Positions 17,690-28,934 of a stretch of DNA of 64,000 nt are shown piece by piece. Both the position numbers and the translations under genes were made by a program. How positions within the stretch are numbered: position 1 is the first letter of the stretch; each line of letters opens with the position of its first letter. Below the pieces are notes generated by a model. The model saw nothing but the letters and a program-made list of their open reading frames with translations, was not told where the DNA came from and ran no database searches. This stretch comes from Methylobacillus methanolivorans (lineage in GTDB: Bacteria > Pseudomonadota > Gammaproteobacteria > Burkholderiales > Methylophilaceae): the NCBI RefSeq assembly GCF_020531845.1, contig NZ_JAJAVF010000002.1, forward strand, positions 345,543-409,542, written 5' to 3'.

Positions 17690-18709
17690 TTAAAAGTAAT
17701 TCAACCCCAAGGCAGCCTTGACCTCATCCATGGTGTTGGCTGCGACCTCACGCGCTTGTTCGGTACCTTCGCGCAGTAATTGCAGAATGTAGCCCTTGTC
17801 TTCAGCGAGTTCGGCACGACGCGTACGGATAGGTTCCAGCATTTCCTGCAATACCGCCTCCAAGCGCTTTTTCACAATGCTGTCGGCGAGGCCTCCGCGC
17901 ATGTAATGGGCTTTGAGTTCAGCCACTGCAGCCTTGTCGGTATCGAAGGCATCGAGGTAGGTGAACGCGATGTTGCCTTCTACATGGCCTGGGTCTTCAA
18001 TCTTGAGGTGTAGCGGATCGGTGTAGACTTTCTTCACTGCTTTGCTGACTTCATCAGCGCTAGCGCCAAGATTGATGACGTTACCGAGTGACTTGCTCAT
18101 CTTGGCTTTGCCATCAATGCCGGGTAGGCGGCCGATTTCTGGCACCAGGGCCTTGGTTTCCACCAGGATTTCTGCCTTGGTGCTGGGGTTCTTATACTGG
18201 CGGTTGAAGCGACGGACGATCTCGTTGGTCTGCTCGATCATCGGGATCTGGTCTTCACCCACCGGCACCAGGGTTGCCTTGAAAGCAGTGATGTCTGCAG
18301 CCTGGCTCACGGGGTAAGTCAGGAAGCCAGCAGGGATGTCGCGCTCGAAATCACGCAGGCGGATTTCCTCCTTCACCGTCGGGTTGCGCTCCAGGCGTGC
18401 AACAGTCACCAGGTTGAGGTAATAGAACGCCAACTCGGTAAGCTCGGGCACTTGCGATTGGATGAAAATCGTCGAGAGCTTGGGATCAATGCCGACAGCG
18501 AGATAATCCAATGCCACCTCAATAACATTGCGGTGCACCTTGTCAATGTCGTCCATATTATCGGTGAGGGCCTGTGCATCAGCCAGCATGACATATTGCT
18601 TGTATTCATGCTGGTAATGCACGCGATTACGCAGGCTGCCAACGAAATGGCCTAAATGCAGCGGGCCGGTAGGGCGATCGCCGGTGAGGATAATGGATTT
18701 TGTGCTCAT
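17690..18709 (-). CDS. trpS: Tryptophanyl-tRNA synthetase
   Basis: A 339-aa class Ic aminoacyl-tRNA synthetase. It carries the HIGH-like motif as PLHLGHFVG (about residues 16-24) and KMSKS (about 203-207), with GDRPTG at the N-terminus and [15 protein letters not shown] in the Rossmann fold. It charges tRNA-Trp in the cytoplasm. Length and motifs are normal. The gene follows guaA by 59 bases on the same strand and precedes a strong terminator, so it is probably the last gene of the guaB-SIMPL-guaA-trpS unit, though an own promoter is possible. Confidence 0.97.
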   Translation of the reverse strand: MSTKSIILTGDRPTGPLHLGHFVGSLRNRVHYQHEYKQYVMLADAQALTDNMDDIDKVHRNVIEVALDYLAVGIDPKLSTIFIQSQVPELTELAFYYLNLVTVARLERNPTVKEEIRLRDFERDIPAGFLTYPVSQAADITAFKATLVPVGEDQIPMIEQTNEIVRRFNRQYKNPSTKAEILVETKALVPEIGRLPGIDGKAKMSKSLGNVINLGASADEVSKAVKKVYTDPLHLKIEDPGHVEGNIAFTYLDAFDTDKAAVAELKAHYMRGGLADSIVKKRLEAVLQEMLEPIRTRRAELAEDKGYILQLLREGTEQAREVAANTMDEVKAALGLNYF

Positions 18710-18768
18710 CGTTTTGTTCTCGGTTTTCTGAAGCTAGGCAAGCAGGCGTGGGTGGCGATGTGTAGCCA

Positions 18769-20349
18769 TTACTCCCATTCGATGGTTGCTGGTGGCTTGC
18801 CAGAGATGTCGTATACCACGCGGTTGATACCACGTACTTCATTGATAATGCGGTTGGATACCTTGCCCAGCAGGTCGTAAGGCAGTTCAGCCCAGTGTGC
18901 AGTCATGAAATCAGTGGTGACAACAGCACGCAGCGCGACTACATAATCATAGGTGCGGCCATCGCCCATTACGCCTACGGACTTGACTGGCAGGAACACG
19001 GCGAAAGCTTGTGAAGTCTTGTCGTACCAGGATTTGCCATCGGCATCCTTGGTGTTGCGCAGCTCTTCGATGAATATATGGTCAGCACGGCGCAGCAGAT
19101 CAGCGTATTCACGCTTTACCTCACCCAGGATACGTACCCCAAGGCCAGGGCCAGGGAAGGGGTGACGGTAGACCATCTCGTGTGGCAGGCCAAGCGCTAC
19201 ACCCAGTTCGCGTACTTCGTCCTTGAATAGTTCGCGCAATGGTTCCAGCAATTGCAGCTTCAAGGTATCAGGCAGGCCGCCTACGTTGTGATGGCTCTTG
19301 ATGGTGTGGGCTTTCTTGGTCTTGGCACCGGCGGATTCAATCACATCGGGATAAATCGTGCCTTGGGCCAGCCACTTGGCTTGTGCTAGTTTTGCGGATT
19401 CTTGCTGGAATACTTCTACAAATTCACGACCAATGATTTTTCGCTTGGCTTCCGGGTCGCTGACTCCAGCCAGGTCACCGAGGAATTTTGCACTGGCATC
19501 GACGTGGATCACCTTGACGCCAAGGTTCTTGGCGAAGGTTTCCATCACTTGCTCGGCTTCATTAAGACGCAATAGGCCGTTATCAACGAATACACAGGTC
19601 AACTGGTCGCCAATCGCACGGTGGATCAGGGCCGCAGCCACTGAGGAATCAACACCGCCGGAAAGTCCGAGGATGACTTCGTCACTGCCTACTTCATCAC
19701 GGATGCGTTGTACGGCGGTTGCCACGTAATCTGGCATATTCCAGCTTTGGTCGCAGCCACAGATGCCGTGTACGAATTGGTTGAGCAGAGCCTTGCCTTG
19801 CTTGGTATGAGTCACTTCTGGGTGGAACTGCACGGCATAGAAGCGGCGGCTTTCATCCGCCATGCCTGCAATCGGGGTGGAGCTGTTGCTGGCAATGATC
19901 TTGAAGCCTTCCGGCAAGGCTGTGACCTTGTCGCCATGGCTCATCCAGACATCCAGCAGGCCGTGACCTTCTGCATTGCTTTTGTCCTGAATATCCTTGA
20001 GCAAGGCAGAGTGGCCCTGGGCACGGATTTCGGCATAGCCAAATTCACGCTTGGCTGCATTTTCCACTGAGCCTCCAAGTTGGGCTGCCATGGTTTGCAT
20101 GCCATAGCAAATGCCTAATACGGGTACGCCCAGCTCAAACACGCTGTGTGGTGCACGAGGTGTTTCATCCTCGTAAACCGAGTTAGGGCCGCCGGAAAGA
20201 ATGACGCCAGCTGGGTTGAATTCACGGATGAAATCATCGCTGACATCCCATGAATGCAACTCACAGTAGACATTTGCCTCGCGGATGCGGCGGGCAATCA
20301 GTTGGGTGTATTGGGAGCCAAAATCAAGAATCAGAATTTTTTGTTGCAT
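18769..20349 (-). CDS. guaA: GMP synthase (glutamine-hydrolysing)
   Basis: A 526-aa enzyme converting XMP, glutamine and ATP to GMP. The N-terminal class I glutamine amidotransferase domain (1-200) has catalytic Cys in GICYGMQ and His/Glu in QFHPEVTH. The ATP-pyrophosphatase domain has the PP-loop LSGGVDSS (near 230), and the C-terminal dimerisation domain ends in [10 protein letters not shown]. All are typical in order and length. It lies downstream of guaB with a SIMPL gene between, and both enzymes act consecutively in purine synthesis (IMP to XMP to GMP). Confidence 0.98.
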   Translation of the reverse strand: MQQKILILDFGSQYTQLIARRIREANVYCELHSWDVSDDFIREFNPAGVILSGGPNSVYEDETPRAPHSVFELGVPVLGICYGMQTMAAQLGGSVENAAKREFGYAEIRAQGHSALLKDIQDKSNAEGHGLLDVWMSHGDKVTALPEGFKIIASNSSTPIAGMADESRRFYAVQFHPEVTHTKQGKALLNQFVHGICGCDQSWNMPDYVATAVQRIRDEVGSDEVILGLSGGVDSSVAAALIHRAIGDQLTCVFVDNGLLRLNEAEQVMETFAKNLGVKVIHVDASAKFLGDLAGVSDPEAKRKIIGREFVEVFQQESAKLAQAKWLAQGTIYPDVIESAGAKTKKAHTIKSHHNVGGLPDTLKLQLLEPLRELFKDEVRELGVALGLPHEMVYRHPFPGPGLGVRILGEVKREYADLLRRADHIFIEELRNTKDADGKSWYDKTSQAFAVFLPVKSVGVMGDGRTYDYVVALRAVVTTDFMTAHWAELPYDLLGKVSNRIINEVRGINRVVYDISGKPPATIEWE

Positions 20350-20412
20350 GGAAGCTCAAGCGCGGGAATAAGGTTGAAAGGAAACAGCCAAGTAGCATCG
20401 GCTCACTTGGCA

Positions 20413-21138
20413 TCAGTCGGAAAGGTAGTACTCTACCGTGGATACTACACGGACTTTTTTGATGTGCTGGGTGCCAGCATCACGATTTTCAATGCTGAAC
20501 GTGCCCTGGTTTGCACGCTTGATCTTGCCCAGTGTGCTGTCAGAATCCTTGGCGAACTTGTTGGCTGATTCACGCGCACTCTTGGTGGCTTCTTCAATCA
20601 TGGCAGGCTTGATGTCGTTCAGCTTGCTGTAAATGAATTGCGTGTTGTAGCTATCGCCTGCAATCGGGATGCCTTGTTGCCCCAGTTCGGAGACCTTGAT
20701 CATGGTGTCTCTCACCTTGTCGACCTGGCTGGAGTACACCGTAATGGTGGAGCTGGCAGTATAGCGGTATTTGGAATTGGCACCGGCGTCGCCGTATTCG
20801 CGAGCCTGCTTGTCTACAACAGAAGGTGCAGAAATGCTCGCTTCGTCAGCATTGAAGCCGTTGCTTTTCAGGAAGGCGAGTACACTGGCGTTCTTGTTCT
20901 GGATGTTCTGGTACAAGGCACTGAGGTCATTATCTGCAATGCTGAAGGTAATCGGCCAGATTGCAATATCAGCCTTCACCTCGCGCTCGGAAAGTCCCTT
21001 GACTTCCACAGTGCGCTCAAGTTGCTTGATTTGCAGTGCGCTGTGAGAAAGTTGGTAGCCGAGACCACACAGCCCCGCGAACAGCAAGACACCAAGAATG
21101 GTATAAGCGGGGATGGATGTGGTCTTTTCGGTTGCCAT
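20413..21138 (-). CDS. SIMPL-domain (DUF541) membrane-anchored periplasmic protein
   Basis: The 241-aa protein has an N-terminal membrane anchor (about residues 12-30, YTILGVLLFAGLCGLGYQL) and a SIMPL/DUF541 domain (about 40-240). Domain landmarks include VEVKGLSEREVKADIAIWPITF, a repeated NKNASVLAFLKSNGF element and a Ser/Thr-rich central segment. Related proteins form periplasmic oligomers or act in oxidative-stress protection and adhesion, but no activity is certain for this one. It lies 14 bases after guaB and 63 before guaA, so it is almost certainly co-transcribed with purine genes, with no obvious biochemical reason. Confidence 0.85.
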   Translation of the reverse strand: MATEKTTSIPAYTILGVLLFAGLCGLGYQLSHSALQIKQLERTVEVKGLSEREVKADIAIWPITFSIADNDLSALYQNIQNKNASVLAFLKSNGFNADEASISAPSVVDKQAREYGDAGANSKYRYTASSTITVYSSQVDKVRDTMIKVSELGQQGIPIAGDSYNTQFIYSKLNDIKPAMIEEATKSARESANKFAKDSDSTLGKIKRANQGTFSIENRDAGTQHIKKVRVVSTVEYYLSD

Positions 21139-21152
21139 GGCTTTCTCAGTGC

Positions 21153-22709
<1,557 letters not shown>

Positions 22710-22771
22710 TTATTGACGGCGCTGATGAAGCTGCTTAGTGTGTGACGGGATTGTTATGGTTCGGGGGAGGC

Positions 22772-23245
22772 ATGAATAAAACGCGATGGCTGGCATGTGG
22801 CATGTTGCTTATATTGCCGTGGATGGCTGATGCCCAGGTATACAAGTGGAAGGACAACAAGGGGGTGACCCTCTATGCTGATTCTCCACCACCGGGCAAT
22901 ATTCCTTATGAGGTGGTTGATAATGTACGTTCTGCGCCTAAAACCACTTCAGCTCCCGCTGCTGGCGCTGACTCGCAGGCAATGCGGAACGCCGCCGCCT
23001 TGCGTCGCCAAATAGATGCTGAGCAGGAACGGCGCAACGATGACAAGAAAAAATCTGAAGAGGATGCCAGGCGTATTAACTGCCAGAATGCCAAGGCCAA
23101 CTACCAGAACTTCAAGATAGGCGGGCGCATTTACAAGATGAACGCTCAGGGTGAGCGGGAGTATCTTGGCGACGAAGATATACAGCAAGGCCTGGAAGAT
23201 GCGACCAAGGAAGTGAAGCAGTATTGTACTGGTGAGGATAATTGA
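22772..23245 (+). CDS. DUF4124-domain secreted protein
   Basis: A 157-aa product from the ATG at 22772, which is preceded by a GGGGGAGG run; an upstream in-frame GTG at 22742 is not supported by a ribosome site. It has a signal peptide (residues 1-22, cleavage near ADA-QV) and then the DUF4124 pattern (VYKWKDNKGVTLYADSPPP, about 24-45). A charged, helical stretch (RRQIDAEQERRNDDKKKSEEDARR) is probably a coiled coil, and two cysteines are present (NCQ, QYC). DUF4124 proteins are common periplasmic proteins of unknown function in beta- and gammaproteobacteria. It is divergent from guaB and convergent with rnfH. Confidence 0.8.
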   Translation: MNKTRWLACGMLLILPWMADAQVYKWKDNKGVTLYADSPPPGNIPYEVVDNVRSAPKTTSAPAAGADSQAMRNAAALRRQIDAEQERRNDDKKKSEEDARRINCQNAKANYQNFKIGGRIYKMNAQGEREYLGDEDIQQGLEDATKEVKQYCTGEDN

Positions 23246-23277
23246 TAGCGTTGCTATTAAGCTCGCTACATCAGGCA

Positions 23278-23613
23278 CTAACGCGTTCTGATTGAAACTG
23301 GCGGGGCTTTGCGCTGTATTTTCCTGGCGGTAGCAGTTTGCTTCGCTCGGTTGCGTCTTGCCAATTTGGGGTCGGCTTGTAATGGGCGATAAATTTCAAG
23401 CCTGTCGCCCGGCTGCAATACGGTATCTGCTGTCACAGGCTCACTAAATATCCCCAATTTGCTCGCTCGTATATCCAAGCCGGGAAAATGCTCACTGATC
23501 CCGGATTGTAGCGCGGCCTCAAGTGCAGTGGTGCCAGGCTCTACCTCAATAAGCAATATCAGTTGTTTTTCCGGCAAGGCATAAGCCACTTCAATCGAAA
23601 ATCTGCTACTCAT
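23278..23613 (-). CDS. RnfH-family ubiquitin-like protein (RatB)
   Basis: The 111-aa protein belongs to the RnfH family of small beta-grasp proteins (IEVAYALPEKQLILLIEV, AGDRLEIYRPL-like QPGDRLEIYRPLQADPKLARRNRA). The strongly basic C-terminus (KQTATARKIQRK...) is an extension. The start codon overlaps the ratA stop by 4 bases, so translation is coupled. The ratA-ratB pair next to divergent smpB is the standard proteobacterial arrangement. Function is unclear; names such as RatB or RnfH do not prove antitoxin or electron-transfer roles. Confidence 0.87.
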   Translation of the reverse strand: MSSRFSIEVAYALPEKQLILLIEVEPGTTALEAALQSGISEHFPGLDIRASKLGIFSEPVTADTVLQPGDRLEIYRPLQADPKLARRNRAKQTATARKIQRKAPPVSIRTR

Positions 23614-24047
23614 GGCGATAGGGGCTGAAGGTCAGCTTGCTGCACAAAGGCTTCGACAAACGTATTGGCAATGTGGCTAAACACAGGCGCAATCAATCGA
23701 TCCAGTAGGGAGCTGGAGAATTCATAGTGCAATGTGAATTCTACCTTGCAGGCATCCTCGGCTAGTGGGGTAAAGCGCCAGAAGCCTTCAAGGTGCCTGA
23801 ATGGCCCGCTTTTTAGCTGAATCTTCATGTCTGTCGGGAATGTCTTGAGGTTTTCTGTGGTGAAATTCTGTTTGATGCCGTGATAGTCAATATGCAATGT
23901 AGCTTCAGTCACCACTTCATCCTGACGGTGCAGATCCACGCCGCCACACCAAGGTAGAAAGCTTGGATAAGCCTTCACATTGTCTACCAAGTGAAACATG
24001 CGCTCCACCGAGTGTCCCACCAAGACTGTTTTTTCAACCTGTGCCAT
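23610..24047 (-). CDS. ratA: RatA / COQ10-type START-like lipid-binding protein
   Basis: A 145-aa SRPBCC/START-fold protein of the RatA/Coq10 family. Landmarks are VEKTVLVGHSVERMFHLVDNVKAYPSFLPWC, LHIDYHGIKQNFTTEN and FRHLEGFWRFTPL. E. coli RatA was reported to block 50S-30S joining, while eukaryotic Coq10 binds ubiquinone; either role could apply. It lies divergent from smpB across a 144-base intergenic region and overlaps the downstream rnfH. The ATG at 24047 gives a normal family length. Confidence 0.9.
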   Translation of the reverse strand: MAQVEKTVLVGHSVERMFHLVDNVKAYPSFLPWCGGVDLHRQDEVVTEATLHIDYHGIKQNFTTENLKTFPTDMKIQLKSGPFRHLEGFWRFTPLAEDACKVEFTLHYEFSSSLLDRLIAPVFSHIANTFVEAFVQQADLQPLSP

Positions 24048-24191
24048 TCGTGTTGCGATCTAGAGTAAAATGCCAATTTTAAGTCATATTTTCCCGATAC
24101 TAGCAAAATATGCCGCGAATTGACTTTATGTCGTATCGCTAGCAAGCACGCGCCGCGGAACCTTGACCTCATCATTTAAGTCATTAATACC

Positions 24192-24656
24192 ATGAGCATT
24201 GCCCAGAACAAAAAAGCCTTTCACGATTATTTCATCGAAGAAAAATACGAAGCCGGGATTGTGCTGGAAGGCTGGGAAGTGAAGGCGATCCGTGAAAATC
24301 GCATCCAGCTAAAAGAGGCCTACGTCATTATCCAGCGCGGCGAAATTTACCTGATTGGCTGCCATGTGACCCCGCTGGGCTCAGCTTCTACCCATGTACG
24401 TCCTGATGCCATCCGCACGCGCAAGTTGCTGTTGCATTCTGAACAGATTGTCAAATTGATCGGCAAGGTCGAGCGTGCAGGCTATACCCTGGTGCCGCTG
24501 GATATGCATTACACGCGTGGTCGAATCAAGGTGCAGATTGGTCTTGCCAAGGGTAAAAAACAATACGACAAGCGTCATACCGAGAAAGAAAAAGACTGGA
24601 AGCGTGAGCAGGGTTCGTTGATGAAGAAATACGTCAAGACCCAAGTTGGCTCCTGA
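24192..24656 (+). CDS. smpB: SsrA-binding protein SmpB
   Basis: This 154-aa protein binds tmRNA and delivers it to stalled ribosomes. Family motifs span the sequence: [29 protein letters not shown], the OB-fold core, and the C-terminal tail [20 protein letters not shown], which enters the mRNA channel. Its RNA partner, the ssrA gene, is about 5.5 kb downstream (30186-30546). The gene is divergent from ratA-rnfH, as in most beta- and gammaproteobacteria. Confidence 0.98.
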   Translation: MSIAQNKKAFHDYFIEEKYEAGIVLEGWEVKAIRENRIQLKEAYVIIQRGEIYLIGCHVTPLGSASTHVRPDAIRTRKLLLHSEQIVKLIGKVERAGYTLVPLDMHYTRGRIKVQIGLAKGKKQYDKRHTEKEKDWKREQGSLMKKYVKTQVGS

Positions 24657-24764
24657 TCCTCAAGCTCCTAAGAATTATCCGACAATCATTCTAGATAGGC
24701 GCTGACTGGCTGCCAGCTGGTTCCCTGATAAGGTGTTGCTGACACATTCCTCAGGGGTAAGCAC

Positions 24765-25205
24765 ATGAATATCTTCGAAGCCTTGCGACAAAGCCATGAT
24801 CGCCAACGCGAGCTGCTGGAGCAATTGGTTGCTACTAGCGGTGATACCCCTGAGCGCAAAGCGTTATTCCAGGAAATACAAGTTGAGTTGGCTGCGCATG
24901 AGAGGGCAGAAGAGCGACATTTCTATCGCCCCATCATGCTGGATGACAATGGAATCGAGCCGTCGCGCCATGGTATTGCTGAGCATCATGAAATTGACGA
25001 AATTCTAGAGTTGCTGAATGAGACAGAGCTTTCTTCTCCAGCATGGCTGGTACATGCCAAGGAGTTGCACCACAAGGTGTTACATCATTTAGAAGAGGAA
25101 GAGCGCAAATTTTTCCAAATGGCAGGCAAGATACTCAGTCAGCAGGAAAAGCAGCAGCTCTCAACCAAATACCTGCACGATTATCAGGATGCGCTGACGC
25201 AGTAA
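24765..25205 (+). CDS. Hemerythrin-like HHE domain protein
   Basis: A 146-aa helical protein. It has His residues spaced as in HHE cation-binding domains: SHDRQ (near residue 10), AAHERAEERHFYRPI (near 44-53), HHEIDEIL (near 77) and HHKVLHHLEEEERKFF (near 105-116). This predicts a four-helix bundle with a non-haem di-iron centre. Roles in the family include oxygen or nitric-oxide sensing and iron repair. The neighbouring genes give no clear hint, though the region is rich in redox and stress functions. A short gap (25206-25212) separates it from the convergent nuclease gene. Confidence 0.82.
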   Translation: MNIFEALRQSHDRQRELLEQLVATSGDTPERKALFQEIQVELAAHERAEERHFYRPIMLDDNGIEPSRHGIAEHHEIDEILELLNETELSSPAWLVHAKELHHKVLHHLEEEERKFFQMAGKILSQQEKQQLSTKYLHDYQDALTQ

Positions 25206-25212
25206 AGCTTGG

Positions 25213-25743
25213 TCATGGCCGTGAGCGACGATATTGCCACGGCGGTGTCGGCTTGGCATCTTGCCATAATCCCAGCTTGTCACGCTGGGCCTGATATTCT
25301 GCCTGGGCATAGCGTGAGCGATCTTCTGGCTCCTGCTCGCGCTCAAAATATGTATAGTGCCAAGCCATGCCTTTCTGGATTTGCTGTAAGTTGATATCTA
25401 TTCCGTTATAAACCACCTTGCCGATGATGCGACCATAATCATCCCGCTTGTTCCATTCCACCGTGACATACTTGCCATTGATGGCGCGATTAAGCGCTAC
25501 TCGTGATTGCTTGCCATAGGCCTGTGTTTTTTCGGGGGCGTCTATGCCAAGTAACCTGATCCTGTGCTGGCTCTTGTTGACCATGATGGTCACGGTGTCG
25601 CCATCTGCAATATGGATGACTTTGCCAGTCAGGGTTTCAGCTCTGATGTCGAAACTGAACAGTACGATCGACAATGTCATCAATAGGGTGCTGAATAAGC
25701 CGGGCTTGGGGTAGTGTAGGTAACGTGAGGTGGCAGAGTTCAT
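25213..25743 (-). CDS. Secreted or membrane-anchored thermonuclease-family nuclease
   Basis: The 177-aa product from ATG 25743 belongs to the staphylococcal nuclease (SNase) fold family. An N-terminal hydrophobic segment (STLLMTLSIVLFSF) precedes ADGDTVTIMV, IRLLGIDAPEKTQAYGKQ with the family Arg, Asp and Glu, and DDYGRIIGKV with the second catalytic Arg. All expected catalytic residues appear present. The extension before the ATG is in frame from a TTG at 25824, but nothing supports that start; an ATG at 25680 would put the signal peptide at the very N-terminus and is also possible. The last part (PPWQYRRSRP) is basic. Confidence 0.82.
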   Translation of the reverse strand: MNSATSRYLHYPKPGLFSTLLMTLSIVLFSFDIRAETLTGKVIHIADGDTVTIMVNKSQHRIRLLGIDAPEKTQAYGKQSRVALNRAINGKYVTVEWNKRDDYGRIIGKVVYNGIDINLQQIQKGMAWHYTYFEREQEPEDRSRYAQAEYQAQRDKLGLWQDAKPTPPWQYRRSRP

Positions 25744-25921
25744 GACTGAATTATTGCGTGCAATGAAGGATGATGTCCACCAAGCCCTGGATGATGAGCG
25801 ATGCCTAACTTGATTTATCGGCAATCAGTGAGTGAATGCCAGAGGAAAGCGATATTTATGGACGGAGCAACAACAGCCACTGATCGCTGAAGTACCAGTG
25901 ACTGTAGCTGTTGGAAGCTGA

Positions 25922-26245
25922 TTACAGTGTCAATATCCACTCAACGATGGTTTTAATGTCTTCATCTTTGACGTGGGAGTTTGGTGGCATTGGCATATCA
26001 CCCCATGTACCACTACCGCCCGCTTTAATCTTGGCTACAAGTTTGGCTTCTGCGCCTTTGTCATTTTTGTATTTGGCCGCGACATCCTTATAAGAAGGCC
26101 CCAGCACTTTCTTATCGACATTATGGCAAGCAAAGCAGCCACTCTTTTTTGCCAGAGTCTGGCCCGCATTTGCCTCAGCTGCATGGACAGCAGTGGAAAG
26201 CATGGCATGCGCCATGATTCCGGCCAATATAAATTTCTTCATCAT
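25922..26245 (-). CDS. Small class I cytochrome c (c551/c8 type)
   Basis: A 107-aa preprotein from the first of two adjacent ATG codons (26245 or 26242), following GGAGAAAGG. A signal peptide (MMKKFILAGIMAHAMLSTAVHA) precedes a mature protein of about 84 residues. The haem-binding CFACH lies near mature residue 15, and the axial Met is in WGDMPMPPN. Size and motifs fit the bacterial c551/c8 family of soluble periplasmic electron carriers. Its donor and acceptor cannot be read from the neighbours. Confidence 0.9.
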   Translation of the reverse strand: MMKKFILAGIMAHAMLSTAVHAAEANAGQTLAKKSGCFACHNVDKKVLGPSYKDVAAKYKNDKGAEAKLVAKIKAGGSGTWGDMPMPPNSHVKDEDIKTIVEWILTL

Positions 26246-26572
26246 TACCTTTCTCCAAATGTTTTTATTCAAAACTTTCATGTCCTACCTAGCGTGAAAA
26301 ACCATTTTCTAGGCAGCGTCAAATAATAGAGGCAAGAGCTGGCTTGATGAATGTGGCAAATTGTCACAGCGCTTAACAGGCATGTGATATGGAATAGGCT
26401 TTATAACTTGGTATGGCTTGAGCTTGAGGCCAATGTTGAGTGTTGTTGATTTGCAGCCTGGATAACTAATCAATGCTTCAGAATCGTCTGACACGCAAAC
26501 CAGACATTCCCTGATTCATGGTATTGGCTGATGAGTCGTATGGTGTATTCATCATGATGATAGGGGACGGTC
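26246..26572. other. Intergenic stretch between cytochrome and the small membrane peptide
   Basis: About 330 bases with no convincing gene. It carries the divergent promoters of the cytochrome c gene and the downstream peptide/glgX region. Possible short inverted repeats exist (for example CCTAG...CTAGG near 26290-26313), but I see no clear motif. Confidence 0.5.
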
Positions 26573-26653
26573 ATGTTCAAATTCAGCCTCACGGAAATTG
26601 CCATTTTGTTCGTTGCTATGTTGTGGCTCTCTTACAATTTTCTTGCGTTATAG
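26573..26653 (+). CDS. 26-residue predicted membrane peptide
   Basis: A short ATG-to-TAG frame of 27 codons. AGGGGA stands 6-8 bases before the ATG, a strong ribosome site. The predicted peptide has about 20 hydrophobic residues (core EIAILFVAMLWLSYNF) after a short MFKFSLT start, so it should be a single membrane-spanning peptide. It lies 78 bases before glgX. No family is recognised. Real small membrane peptides of this size often bind larger membrane proteins, but the partner is unknown. The good ribosome site and hydrophobic composition support a gene; a chance frame cannot be excluded. Confidence 0.45.
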   Translation: MFKFSLTEIAILFVAMLWLSYNFLAL

Positions 26654-26731
26654 GCGGGTATTTTGGCTTTTGCTAGCCGAGATTGAGTTTATTTCACTAT
26701 ATGCAGCCCTGATCATGAGGCAATCCACAAT

Positions 26732-28810
26732 ATGACAACTGTATTAAAAGAAGGCAAACCCTATCCACGTGGTGCATATTTTGATGGGAAGGGGGTGAAT
26801 TTTGCCCTGTTTTCAGATCATGCTACCAACGTTACGCTCTGCTTGTTTGATCAACACGGTGACGCAGAAACCGAGCGAATTACCCTCAAAGAATGCACCA
26901 ATGGAGTCTGGCATGGGTATGTGGAAGGATTGCAGCCGGGGCAAGTCTATGGCTATCGGGTAGATGGTCTCTGGGCGCCAGCGGATGGCCTGCGTTTCAA
27001 TCACAATAAACTCCTGCTGGATCCATACGCCCGAAAACTGAGCGGCCAGTTGCAATGGAATGACGCTCTATATGGATACACGATTAACGACGATCCCGAT
27101 GCAGACTTGCATATGGATGAGCGCGATAGTGCCAAGTTTATGCCTAAAGCAGTCGTGGTTAATCCAGATATCTTGGTCAAATCTGCCAAACCGGACATCC
27201 GTTGGCCTAGAACCATTATTTATGAAGCCCATGTACGTGGCCTGACAATGCAGCATCCCTTGATCCCTGGCGATATTCGCGGGACGTTTGCGGCGCTTAG
27301 CGATTCCGCCATGATTAGCCATTTGCAACGTATTGGCATTACCGCTATTGAGCTTATGCCTGTGCATGCTTTCGTTCATGATCGCCATTTGCAAGAGCGG
27401 CAATTATCGAATTATTGGGGATACAACACCTTAGCGTATTTTGCGCCAGAGCCTGCATACTTGAGTTCCGGCGCACTTGAGGAAATTGCCAAAACGGTTG
27501 ATACCCTGCATGAGGCTGGCATAGAGGTGATTCTTGATGTCGTTTATAACCATACCTGTGAAGGCAATCACCTGGGGCCCACACTATGCTGGAAAGGCAT
27601 AGACAATCTCAGCTACTACCGCGAGCTTCCGGGTAACCCACGCTACTACGATAATCTGACAGGGTGTGGCAATGCCCTGAATACCTCGCATCCCAAGGTC
27701 ATGCAGATGATCATGGATAGTTTGAGGCTATGGGCCTCGGTATACGGTATTGATGGCTTCCGCTTCGACTTGGCACTGACCTTGGGCCGGAATGAAAACG
27801 GCTTTAACCGAGATCACGCCTTGTTTCATGCGATGCTGCAAGACCCTGTACTCACTCGGTGCAAGTTAATTGCCGAGCCGTGGGATGTAGGGCCCGGTGG
27901 TTTCCAGCTGGGCTCTTTTCCCCCGGGTTTTTCAGAATGGAATGGTGATTATCGCGATGTCACACGCGAGTTCTGGACAGGCAAGGAGGGTATGCTGTCA
28001 CGCTTCGCAAGCCGCTTTGCAGCTTCTAGCGATTTGTTTAATGACCAACATCGTCGACCATGGTCTAGTGTCAATTTCATCACGGCGCATGATGGATTCA
28101 CATTGCATGACTTGGTTTCTTACAATGACAAGCACAATGAAGCTAACGGTGAAAATAACCAGGATGGCGCGAATGACAACCATAGCTGGAATGGCGGTGC
28201 AGAAGGGGAAACCGAGCAGCAAGAGATACTGGATTTGAGAGCCCGGCAAAAACGAAACTTCCTTGCTACCTTGTTTATGTCGCAAGGTATCCCGATGCTG
28301 CTTGCCGGCGATGAGCTTAATAATAGCCAGCAGGGTAACAATAATACTTACTGTCAAGATAATGAGCTAGGCTGGATCAATTGGCATAAAGCAGGAGATG
28401 GATTGATTGATTTTGTCGGTGAGCTTGCACAATTGCGTAAGCATCATAGTGCCATCTCGCGCGCAGAATTCGTCACTGGTAAGTTGAATGAGCAAGGAAA
28501 CTCAGACATTGCTTGGTTCAATGTCAACGGCGAGCCCATGAGCAATGAACAGTGGAACGATCCACAGAACAAGGCAATGACGGTCAAGTTTGTACCGCCA
28601 GATAAAACTGGCTGCGCTATTCTTGTTATGCTTAATGCTTCCCATGTAACAGTACCTGCGCGTTTGCCATATTGCGATACCTATGATTGGACCTTGATGC
28701 TGGATACCACACTGAACCCGATCCAGAATCAAGAAGCAGATCAGTTAATCTTGGAGCCGCGATCTGTCTATATTTATGAGGGGCAGTTGATTCGGCAGGA
28801 AAGGCCCTGA
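26732..28810 (+). CDS. glgX: Glycogen debranching enzyme GlgX
   Basis: The 692-aa protein has an N-terminal CBM48-like module (about 10-110, PRGAYFDGKGVNFALFSDHAT) and a GH13 alpha-amylase-type catalytic domain. Catalytic landmarks are DVVYNHTCEGN (region I), GIDGFRFDLALTLGRN (nucleophile Asp), KLIAEPWDVGPGGFQLG (acid Glu) and FITAHDGFTLHDLVSYNDKHN (transition-state Asp). It hydrolyses alpha-1,6 branch points in glycogen after phosphorylase action. The C-terminal beta domain is present. Length fits the GlgX/isoamylase family. No other glycogen genes are nearby, so it is isolated here. GAGG lies about 12 bases before the ATG. Confidence 0.93.
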   Translation: MTTVLKEGKPYPRGAYFDGKGVNFALFSDHATNVTLCLFDQHGDAETERITLKECTNGVWHGYVEGLQPGQVYGYRVDGLWAPADGLRFNHNKLLLDPYARKLSGQLQWNDALYGYTINDDPDADLHMDERDSAKFMPKAVVVNPDILVKSAKPDIRWPRTIIYEAHVRGLTMQHPLIPGDIRGTFAALSDSAMISHLQRIGITAIELMPVHAFVHDRHLQERQLSNYWGYNTLAYFAPEPAYLSSGALEEIAKTVDTLHEAGIEVILDVVYNHTCEGNHLGPTLCWKGIDNLSYYRELPGNPRYYDNLTGCGNALNTSHPKVMQMIMDSLRLWASVYGIDGFRFDLALTLGRNENGFNRDHALFHAMLQDPVLTRCKLIAEPWDVGPGGFQLGSFPPGFSEWNGDYRDVTREFWTGKEGMLSRFASRFAASSDLFNDQHRRPWSSVNFITAHDGFTLHDLVSYNDKHNEANGENNQDGANDNHSWNGGAEGETEQQEILDLRARQKRNFLATLFMSQGIPMLLAGDELNNSQQGNNNTYCQDNELGWINWHKAGDGLIDFVGELAQLRKHHSAISRAEFVTGKLNEQGNSDIAWFNVNGEPMSNEQWNDPQNKAMTVKFVPPDKTGCAILVMLNASHVTVPARLPYCDTYDWTLMLDTTLNPIQNQEADQLILEPRSVYIYEGQLIRQERP

Positions 28811-28934
28811 GATAGCTGATTGATTCTTACTTTTCTCATCTACCCATGGGTTTCATATGAAGATTTGGGCAATGATGTGGCAAGCAGAAAACAATTTATC
28901 AATAAATGGGATATTTCTGAATAAAATCGGCTAA

